Assembly: GCA_027919835.1 (NCBI GenBank)
Contig: JANVFP010000034.1
Span: 248,001-312,000 of the forward strand
Source of the DNA: Lentinula raphanica
Lineage: Eukaryota > Basidiomycota > Agaricomycetes > Agaricales > Omphalotaceae
DNA length: 64,000 bases
Reading direction: 5' to 3'
The notes beneath the pieces are model-generated. The model saw only the letters and a program-made list of their open reading frames with translations, was not told the origin of the DNA and did not search any database. Positions 35,051 through 44,509 of the stretch are shown piece after piece (within the stretch, counting starts at the first letter, position 1; every line of letters begins with the position of its first letter). The position numbers and the translations under genes are program-made.

Positions 35051-36342
35051 GGTATGAGTCAACCTCTCCGCTTCTACATAGAATTCTTGCAACTTCCAAT
35101 GTACTGACGGCTGCCGCTGGCCAGCGTCCGAGTCCAAGAGCTTGTCACAGGACAGTGTGTACGGGTACCAGGTCTGGCTCAAATCAACCAACTCATCATT
35201 GGCCACCTGGTTGGCGACGCAACGCCAAAGTCTGCCCAACGCAAGATGTACTTGTCCCAGCCTGTTTTTTTTGTTGGCAAATGTGTTCTCCCGAACACTG
35301 AGAAAATCGTACACGTCCGACAAAAGAATGTCGACTCCATCGACTCTATGGACGACGGTTTGCAGTCGCCGAGTGTCCAGAGAAAAACCATACAGGTTGC
35401 CGATGAAATGGAGCAAGCAATACTGTCGATAGGCTTTGTAAGCAGTGAAACCAGGTACCCGTAGCTGGCTGAAAGCCAACACTTCCTGGTAGATATCTGG
35501 AAACTGGCTTTGTAGAATTTCTACGGGACAAGATGCTGACTGTCGGACTTCAGAGATAACACGTGCGTTATGCATAAGATGGAGCGTCACCTGCATTTGA
35601 CCAACCCCCTCATCCTGCCAGGCTGGATTTTGTTCCTCAACTTCACAAGTCGTCAACCGTGCAACAAGGCTTTGCACACTGAGCTCTAGCCAGGGCGGCA
35701 GCTGAACCTCGGCTGTGTACAATGGTCAAAGTCGTTGTAAAGTGATTCTGGCCAATGCACTTACGAGTTCCGGACGTTGCGAGGGATGGCAAACTTGTAT
35801 CATCCGATGGTGATGCCGAGCTAACTTGAACTGAAAGAGGGCAAAGACTGTTAATGACAAGAAGGATGGAACATCGGTGAGTCATACGCAAGGCTGAGGA
35901 CATTTCGCCATTTTGATTCTCCACCTGCTCCTCACGACATTGCCCATGACTTGGAGGGTCCGCCGTTGGTCCCGCCAGAAGTATTTCAGGTTCTGGAAAA
36001 GGCGCTGGGTGGGGAGGGCCTATGAGAGGATTACAAAGATCAGTGATCGGCAACCCTGGACCAGTGCCATCTTCGTGCTCTGGCTGCTCCTCCTGGACAA
36101 ATTGAACTTGGCCCTGCATTTCATTGGAGAGCAACTGGTCCAACCGAGAGCCTAAAAAGCAATGAGAACTTCCTATGAAAACATTGTTGGAGGTAGTAAA
36201 TCAAAGAACCTGCGGCGTCGTTCGTCCCATAATAGCTTGTCAAAGCTTGGTCTGGCGTGCTGTGAGGCAATTCAGGTGATTCAGATGTGGGGAGCATAAT
36301 ATATTGCTCCATGAGTTCTGGAACAGCAGGTGAGAAGAACAC
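35024..36342 (-). CDS. Element-encoded protein of unknown function
   Basis: Probable multi-exon gene. The main C-terminal exon (35720-35024) reads AEVQLPPWLELSVQSLVARL, HLMHNARVISEVRQSASCPVEILQSQ, LPGFTAYKAYRQYCLLHF-like helices and LLSDVYDFLSVRENTFANKKNRLGQVHLALGRLWRCVANQV, ending TIPLHL. Upstream exons give an acidic/Pro-rich part (QFVQEEQPEHEDGTGPGLPITDL.., PFPEPEILLAGPTADPPSHG). The start near MFFSPAVPELMEQYIML is tentative. It lies directly downstream of the transposase gene on the same strand with about 300 bp between, so a role in transposition is possible. I do not recognise the family. Confidence 0.4.
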
Positions 36343-36653
36343 ATAAAGTAAATAAAAAGAACCATACCTTCACCCGTTGCCTCAGCAGGAACATTAGATC
36401 GCTCACCCTCCAACAGCTGGGGATGTGTTACACCCTGACTTCAGCTCCTTCTGGATCTCGGCACAGTAGGGACTGCTGAGAGCTGACGGTGGGAGCGCAG
36501 ATTCATCGTTGTTATAGAATAAAAAATCAGCAATCAGGGGGCATTTCTTTCAAAAAGCTGATGTAATCGTCTGCGCTAAGTCCGATCAAGTTCGGGCCGA
36601 ACGGCATCAGGCACGGGCACAGCTCTAACATTAGGTGGAATGACTATTTGTAC

Positions 36654-38618
36654 TCAGTTCGATACTGAAATAATACTATGTAGCAATTCAAGTGCCCTGG
36701 CCCACAGCCCTTTGTAACTCTGAACGTCTCTGCAACCATATTCTGGAGCAGCCATCAAACTTTCAACGAATGAATCGAGGTCTTCCTGGTTCTCAAAGGG
36801 ACACGCAAAATCTGGGACCTCTACCAGGGATAGCTGCGGAGGTTGGCGTGTGTTTACAGGGCCCAGCGGTTCCCCATCTTCTCCGTTTGCAGGTCCAAGA
36901 AATTCAGCATCATCTTCGTTGTTTTGCTGGTGGTGGCCAAGGATTTCAGGATTACTGAGATCTTCCCAGTCAACCCCATAGGCATCGATGTTTTCGACCT
37001 CCTCCTCATCGGGTGGTGGGCCTGATTGCCAGACTGGTGCTGACATCCCTGGGGGCCCTCGGAGACCATGCTCCAGTACACCAAAGAAGAACATATCCTG
37101 AGGTGACCTGTCCCTCCCCGCCCCGTGCAATTGCATGGTATGACTGTTCCAGCTCTTGGCCCAAATCAGAGCATCATCATTGATATGCTGAAGGAACAGA
37201 TGATGAAGGAGCCAGATGTGGCAGTCGTCGTCAGGACACAATCCCCCATTCAACTCGAGGTCATGGAACAAATTATACCACTTGATACCAAAAGCTTGAG
37301 TAACATCGCGCCACAGCCGCTCAATGCGAACGTTGTGAACGCTCCTGTTTATCACAAGTTTGAATTGTTGATATTTTTTCATTCAAGCCATCAAATGAAG
37401 GAACTTGCCTGCCCCAGATGTATGAACCACGCTCAGCACCAAAGTTTTCTTCCATATAGCGGGCCACCCCAAGGTTTTCAACCCCATGGTCACCCCGGAC
37501 TCGACTCGGAGTGTTATGCGTTGCTATAGCTTGCAAGAACAGAGAAAGCACTGTATCAGCCCGGTTGTTCCCATTGGCCTGTATGGCAGTGACCATACGA
37601 GAAAAACCATCAACGAAGGCATGAATCACCACTCGCCAGCGTATGAGTGCTAGTAATTGTCGGTCACCGGTGAGCAACGGTAACCATTGGCGAGCAGGGC
37701 GATGGGGATGAACTTACTGTGTTGACCATCATGATGCCACAAAGAATTCGGGCCGCCGACTTGATACCTCCTTCTCTCGATCTGGCGTGACGTGAGGTGG
37801 GCTGGTGCTCCTGTAACTCGCTCATATGAATGCCGAACCCTTTCTCGCGGCACCTGATGCCCCAGACATCTGAGATGGCCTGTGATCATTCGACGACCAA
37901 AGGCAGGAAAGACTTCCAGAATGCCTCCGATAACAGCATCCAGTTCCTCATCGGACAAGGTCGACACCGGTGCCGTGGATGACGATTGATACAAACGCAG
38001 GGTTTCGTGTGTCTCGGGGTGTTCAATAGTCACATACACCGGAGGGCAGCTTTCAACCATCCCGTGTTCCAGGGCTCGACGGCGGACAGTACGAGGAGAG
38101 CAATCAAAGATGGGTGCCAGATGGGTAGGGCCACGCAGCTGAAGGCTTGCTTCCAAAATCACTGGGTTGAGTTCTTTTCTAGGACGCCCGCGCCCCCCTG
38201 TCCTCTGGATCTGGGTAAGTTCGACGGGTGTATGGTCCGTTGTATCTTCAGATCGGTGGGCTGTTTCTTCCAAGGCTGATAGCATAGATTGGACACTGGT
38301 CACCATTGTGTCGTAGTCGTCGGGGTCAAATAAATGCTGATGCTGTATGGCAAAAATTCGTTAAACTTGGTTCCTGATCCAATGAACAATGTTTCAATTC
38401 ACCTGCATTATTGAATCAAGGAACTCTCGTGTAGATGCCTCCTGACGTTGTAATTGGGACACATCGCCGAGTTGAAGGCGAAGTACTTGGGTGACACGAT
38501 GGCCAAGTTCTGTGTATGCAGCGAGTATAGTCCGGACTTGCAGTTCTTCATCAGGCCCCGGTTGAGCGGATATCAATACACCCAGCAGTGCCAGGATCAC
38601 AGGAGAAAAAAGCAACAT
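36654..38618 (-). CDS. DDE integrase-core transposase candidate
   Basis: Exon 1 (38618-38404) reads MLLFSPVILALLGVLISAQPGP.., then REFLDSIMQ. Exon 2 has GRGRPRKELNP (basic, AT-hook-like) and LAPIFDCSPRTVRRRALEHG (helix-turn-helix), ending GGPNSLWHHDGQH. A short intron leads to LIRWRVVIHAFVDGFSRMV, TPSRVRGDHGVENLGVARYM and, across a GC-AG intron (CAG|GCAAGT), SVHNVRIERLWRDV. The catalytic triad is D in WHHDG (about residue 277), D in RGDHG and E in RIERLW, with 34 residues between the last two, the retroviral-integrase/IS3-like spacing. YNLFHDLELNGGLCPDD.. and an acidic tail end at 36654. About 600 residues. The family resembles eukaryotic integrase-core proteins of fungi and fish (remembered as Pfam rva_4). 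The hydrophobic N-terminus looks odd for a nuclear protein, so another start may exist. Confidence 0.75.
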
Positions 38619-38640
38619 TGTGCTTGGCGGGCGCTAATGT

Positions 38641-38840
38641 TGGGCGTTAAACTACTGGGCTCAGCGGATTACAAAGCAAATTACGTGATTTGGGCGTTAA
38701 ACTACTGACCTCAGCGGATTACAAAGCAATCCATGTGATTTGGGCATTAAACTGCTGGCCTCAACGGATTTATAAGCAGAATGTGTCATTTGGGCGTTAA
38801 ACTGCGAGGTTCAGGGGATTGCTAAGCAGAATCTGTCAAC
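38641..38840. repeat. Four tandem 50-bp repeats upstream of the transposase gene
   Basis: TGGGCGTTAAAC or a one-base variant begins at 38641, 38691, 38741 and 38791, exactly 50 bp apart. Each copy continues CTACTGRCCTCAGCGGATTA.. with increasing divergence to the right. The array ends about 20 bp upstream of the transposase start codon (38618, minus strand), so it probably contains its promoter or autoregulatory sites. Confidence 0.88.
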
Positions 38841-38976
38841 TTGACTTCAAACCCACTCAGGAGAATTGCAGTAAATGGTTCAGAAACTGGAACTGGAAAA
38901 TTATATACTAGAATATGAATAAAATACAGATACACAAGCTACCAAACATATCATTGGCTCCGAGATGTCCTTAGCG

Positions 38977-41900
38977 CTACGTACTCGATCGTTCGATCCT
39001 CGACACCACATACTTCCTCCCCTGCACCACTGTTTCCCAATCGTACGACTGAGGTTCGTCGTTACTCCATCGCGTGACCCATTCCTCCACTGTTTCGCCA
39101 TCTTCATCCCACGGCCATCTCCTTTGTAGTCCCTGGCTGTACTGGAGCACTTCTTCTTGTATGGCCTGCTTGACTGCCTCCGGGGTTATTGCCCTGTCCT
39201 CGGGATGCATCCCCGTCTTCGCCCCCTTGACCATTTCGTACACGAGAGTTAGAGCCTGGTGGCAAAGATACATCCGACTGAGATTCTTCAACCGACCATG
39301 CGTTGCAAATGAGTCTGGAGGCCCGGAATATTGAACGATTTGGAAATTGTCTGCTACCCAAGATAGCAGCTCGTTTGCCTGGAGACAGGCATTTTGTGAG
39401 CGAACCGCGAAATCAGGTGGCACCACGAAGTTGGCGGATGCAGTGTAGTCCCCACTTTTCTCTCTGTACCGCCGGACATCCAGGACAGGGATCATCTTCA
39501 CCAAATTTACTAAGGTGAGGAACTGTATGATGTCTTCGAAAGCATAGAAATTTGGGAGATGGACTATGAGGTCACGGCCTGATAGATAATTAGTTGAATG
39601 TCTATGGAGAGGAGGAATAGGTTTACCGTCCTCGCTCTTCGTCCCCGGTGGATCGATGTTCCGTTTGTGGAGGCTTTTGAAATATGTCACGCTGTTGTCG
39701 ATGATAGAATGATGATAGAAGGACATGATGCTTATGAGCCCATCAAATGCGTTGTAATCGGCTGTGTTGGTGATGACGCGTGCGGCAACGAAGTTGTGGT
39801 ACCAGCTATATGCTGTTCTGGTCATTGTTAAGTAGCTATAATAATGGCCACCGTGGCATATAGCTGGCGACGGGGTGAGGACGAAATGAGGCGTGCACGG
39901 TGGCATGACTCTGCACAATTTGTTGAGTTGTTTTGGCAAGCATTGGAACGGGTGTTGAGTACTCACAGCATATCTCCAGGTTCCAAGATGAATCCATACA
40001 AGCCCCACCGCTGGCTGTTATGGCCATCTACCCCAAACCGCGAACCAAACATCTCGGTGCTGGCAAAGTCGGACTCGTGTCTAGGTATCGCCGTTATCCA
40101 ATATTTTGAGCCTGTGTGAGGCATTACCCAGGTCCCGTAGCCTTCACAGTCGACATGGAATTGGTGGAGAGCGTGCGACGTGGCAAAAAGCCCCCAAGAC
40201 AGGCCCTTCTTGTAGACTCGCTCTAACCCAGCCGCGTCGGCATGTTCCTTGGTGCAAATGCCTTCGGGGGGACGCACACACGAAGCTGGAAGGGGAATTT
40301 CGAGGCAATTGACCACCTTGTTGCCCGTAAGCGCGGCTTCTTGAACGTCCCTCAGCGTGCCAAGCGTGTGACAATCGGAAGCCTTCTCACATGTACGAGA
40401 GCCATCTATCAAGCCAGGACGACAATCAAGGATAAACCTGATGAAATTGACTTGCAGGCACTTACCATGCAATGTACGTGACTTCTCCAAGTCACCCAAC
40501 AGTCGTTCGATGTGGTCGTCTTCGTTCACACTGTATCGCTCACGGTCTGCCGCCCTGCCACGTATAAGGAAACCCCCGCGCGCCTGCCGGTATAGTGCAA
40601 GGCGTCGACGGGTGGGCATCACCTCCCAATCATCGACAGAGACTTCCCGAATGGGATAGTCCCCTGGCCGCACCCATTGTGGATTTGGCTCGCCGTTGTT
40701 GAGTATCCGGCCATCTGATTTAGCCTGCGAGTGAATCACACTCATGACATACCGCAATTGGGCAGCGGGAAGTAAAAGCTGAAAGGGATTTCAATGCATC
40801 AATATCGAGAACACAGAGTGAAGGGAAAGACATACATGCGAGAAATAATCATACTCCATTGATCGGGTACCATCATGATGGAGTAGCTGATAGGTCTCCC
40901 GGGACTGCAACTGCAGTAACATGTGAATCAATATCAAGCCAACCCGAGAAGTCAGGACGACTTACTGGATTGTGAGGAATGGATTCATATAAGGGGATCA
41001 CAACCTGAATACGATCAGGTTCAGTCAAACCTTTATTGGTACAGTTGACAGTTGCAGTGCTTACATCGTCCTCCATGTCTTCTTCCTCCTCCTCACTCCC
41101 TTTGTCCTCTGGAGACAACGAACGTCCAGGTTTCGGTGCTACGCGTGCTAGAGCGGCTGCTGTGGCAGCTGCGCCAAGTGCTATTATACGGCCGGAACGG
41201 CGCAGACCAGTTTCCGTGACCTCACTATTGCTTGGTTGGGGTTTCCCGGAATATTCTGTATGGGAAAGAGAGACGGTGAGGACATAGAATCAAGGTAGAA
41301 TGCTTGTGTAAATAGTGAAAGGACTCACCCTCTTCCTCGCTCTCGACCTCGTCCTTGTCCTTCTTTGACTTTTTACGTGGCCTGGGCTTTTTCGGTTTTG
41401 GATCAGGCTCTGGGGCTGGGTCGGGCTTCCCCTTCCCCTTCCCCTTTCCCTTTCCCTTTCCCTTCGGCTTCGGGGTTGGATCGGGCGCCGGCTCATCATC
41501 TTTATCCCCATCATTTCCCGGAGGATCGTCGTCGTCTGAGGGAGGAGGTGAGCTAAGGTCAGACGAAGGGGAAGGGGATCTGCTCGGCTTGCGCTTGGTA
41601 CCGGCTAGAGGCTGAGGATCGCCTCCATTACCCCCCAAGGGTTCTTCATCATTCCCCGGAGGAGAGTCGTCGTCTGAGGGAGGAGGTGGGTGAAGGTCGG
41701 ATGAAGGCGAAGGGGATCTGCTCGGCTTGTCAGCCTCTGGATCCACGTTCATCTCTTCCTCTTCCTCAACATCCTTTGGCCTAGGGTCGGACGAAGGCGA
41801 AGGGGATCTGCTCGGCTTGTCAGCCTCTGGATCCACGTTCATCTCTTCCTCTTCCTCAATATCCTTCATCTCTTCCTCAATATCCTTCATCTCGTTCATC

Positions 41901-44285
41901 TCTGCTTCTGTGCTTTGGGGGGGAGGAGCGGGCAGTTGGAGGCGTTCACCCTGGATCTCGTTCTGCTGCGGGTCTGGTGGGGGGTGTTGATCTTCTTGCT
42001 CGGAGGTGATCTTCCCATCGGTGGGCGGCGGCGGCGGTAGTACTTGGTGCGCACCCTCGTTGCCCGTCAGCTGCTTCTCCGGAGGGGGAGGAGCGGGCAG
42101 TTGGGGGCGTTCACCCTGGATGTCGTTCTGTTGCTGGTCAGGTGGGGGGTGTTGATCTTGTGGCTCGGAGGTGATCTTCCCATCGTCGTCCGGTGGCGGC
42201 GGTGGCGGCGGCAGTTCTTGGTGGGCCCCCTCGCTGCCCGCCAGCTGCTTCTCTGGAGCCGTTTGATTTTCCTTCTCGGCAGCATTCATCTCCACATCGG
42301 GGTCTTTGCCTTGCGGCGGCGGCGGGGGCAGTTCGTGCTTGTCTCCCTCGATCCCCTCCATATGCTGGTCGTTGCCCGTCATCCGCTTCTCCGGAGGGGA
42401 TTGATCTTCGTTGTTGGCAGCCTTCTTCTCCACATCGGGGTCTTGGCCTTGCTGCGGCGGCGGCGGCGGCGGCAGTTCGTGCTTGTCTACATTGAGGTCA
42501 ACCGTTGGTTTTCGACCTAGCAGGGGAGAACCATTATCCTCTGGTTCGGAAATCTCCATGTCGGAACCCTGCTCCTTGTCTCTGTCTGTAACGGTGGGCT
42601 TACCTATCTGTGGAGGGGGGGGCCGTGCTCGAGAAGGCGACTCCTCGTCCTCAACTTCTATCACAAAGGGACGTAAAGGACGCCGGGACGAAGAACCCTC
42701 TTCATTATTGGGCGGGACGGAAGGACCAGGTGTTTGGACAGGATGGCTCGGGGAAGACGGAGATGGGGTTGAAGATGGAGGATGCGGTGGTGGAAGTCGA
42801 GTGGGTGTTTGCGGGTCTAGGGGACGTAGGGGAAGCGAGGAGGGACCGGGCCTGGGGGGATGAGGGCGTTGAAACAGCGGACGTGTAGGAGCCGGAGTTG
42901 TTCCCCAAATCACATTCTCGATGTACTGTGTGTCCCCCACAGGTGATGGGGTCGCTGCTCGAATCATTTCCTCAATGAAACCACCTCCGTCAATCTCAGC
43001 ACGTTTCTCGTCATAATCTGCAGATCACACAGAGCGGTGGGGTAAGCAAAGGTCATGGTGAGGCAGGAAGCGTAGCAAGAATAACATACCATGGCAGAAA
43101 AAGTGGTTGTCCTCTTTGGATACCGTGTCGATAAGGTCCTGAGGAAACTTGTTGACCAACATGTCCATGAACTCATTTGCAGTGATCTGATTTCTCGAAA
43201 CCCGTCGCAGATGGGTCCACATAAACTCCTCCATCTCCTTGAGTACAGTTGGCCGGTCTTCATGGGGTCCGAGAGCATAAGCAAGCTAAACACCTGTCAG
43301 TTCCATGTGGCATCCACAAAAGTATGGTGTATACAAACATGTAACAGGGTCTCACAATGAGAACTGCTTTGCGTGAGTGCGAGGGGTCGGAGCAGCAACA
43401 GCGGTGAGACAGCAAGACTGAGGAAGAGGGGATTTTGGAGGTTGTTAGGTTTGTACGTTGAGCCTTGTAAGATCGATGGTAAAGTCCAAGACCTTGCAAC
43501 GAGGTTGAGGTGGCCATGTGGGAGGAGAGGTAATTGATGACTTACTGTGAGCCTAAGCGCTGCAAGTGATTTGAAAATTGTTGAGATGTCTCAGGATAGT
43601 CAATTCGGGCACCGTGGGCAGTGTCCTGCTCTAACCATGCCAAATGCAGTGCGGCAAAATAAATATTCTGAATGATTTTCGTATACTCCTCCTTTCCTGC
43701 GTAGTGATCGATTTGGTCCAGCATTTGTTGCATGGGATGTAGGTCGGTGTTTGGTGCTGGAGAAGGTTTCTTCTGGTTCCATTTGTTAACGGCCTTACGG
43801 GCCTGATTGACAACAGCAACCCAACCTCCGTCTTTCAGCAACGGCCCCAGCTAAGGTCAATTGGTCACTTGTTCTGAGAACGGTGTAGGGTTCACTATAA
43901 TGGCACTCACCGGTCCTGTCAAGGTGGCTTTCATAACGGGAAGGGGTCCTCTTTCCGGGCCAAAAGGTATCAAAGGCAGCTCGGGATGGGTGAGCACATG
44001 AAGAGCCCGTAGGCCAAGGCAATAGGAGCCAACTGGGGCCCAGTCGGCGTAAGTGAGAGAGCGTTGGGGATTCTGACTGCGTGTGATTACTCCAAATGCC
44101 AGATTGGACGATATCTCATCGCGTTGGTTTCTTAGTAAACGTGCTAAAGGCTGAAAACGCGAGTTGAGGATACATGACAACTCAGTCAGAGGGAATAGAG
44201 TTTTTCATCCACTTACATGGTCCAGGCTGGCAATCTCACTGTTGTGGAGCATAAGATTCAGACCTTCATTGGTAGTCTCACTCAT
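38977..44285 (-). CDS. JmjC-domain protein with long disordered region, element-encoded
   Basis: Read as one large gene. N-terminus MSETTNEGLNLMLHNSEIASLDH, then helical exons (LRNQRDEISSNLAFGVITRS, DGGWVAVVNQARKAVNKWNQ, FMWTHLRRVSRNQITANEFMD). A ~550-residue Pro/Glu/Lys-rich exon (42967-41225) follows with repeats of DKHELPPPPPP, NVDPEADKPSRSPSPSSD and GKGKGKGKGKGKPDP. After short acidic exons comes RYVMSVIHSQAKSDG and the JmjC fold: HALHQFHVDCEGYGTW (HxD iron ligands near 40150), YGFILEPGDML, then across an intron VMPPCTPHFVLTPSPAICHGGHYY (third ligand His in CHGGH). The C-terminus is helical, ending SRIERSST. JmjC enzymes are 2-oxoglutarate/Fe(II) oxygenases, usually histone demethylases; the substrate here is unknown. 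It could be two genes, but the exons join without internal starts or stops. Confidence 0.65.
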
Positions 44286-44433
44286 TTCTTATGGATTGAG
44301 TTGGAATTGTGAGTTGAACGGTGGTGGGGGTTGAAAACGAACTTGAAATTTTCTGAGTCTTAAAAAGAAGCTGACAAAGCAGCCACGAGGCCATGGCATC
44401 TCATGCCGCTTACATCATTATGACTCGTGCATT

Positions 44434-44469
44434 GGGCGCTAAACTACTGAGACCAGCAGTTTAACGCCC
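44434..44469. promoter_or_regulatory. Palindrome in the divergent JmjC/TET promoter
   Basis: GGGCGCTAAACT..AGTTTAACGCCC, arms of 12 bp with one mismatch and a spacer ACTGAGACCAGC. It lies between the start codons of the JmjC gene (44285, -) and the TET gene (44510, +), about 41 bp before the latter. Same motif family as at 34491, 34580, 38641-38840 and 53497, so a shared binding site for an element-encoded or host regulator is a fair inference. Confidence 0.6.
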
Positions 44470-44509
44470 ACCACCCTGTCATTTTTCATCACTACCAATA
44501 CGTCACAGC

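Noticed and set aside
36654..38618. LTR retrotransposon integrase
   Set aside because: No reverse transcriptase, RNase H, protease, gag or LTRs nearby, and the segment is bounded by TIRs.
42044..42863. Plus-strand open frames of 150-158 codons
   Set aside because: They mirror the GC-rich Pro/Glu-rich exon of the JmjC gene; composition is that of a reverse frame.
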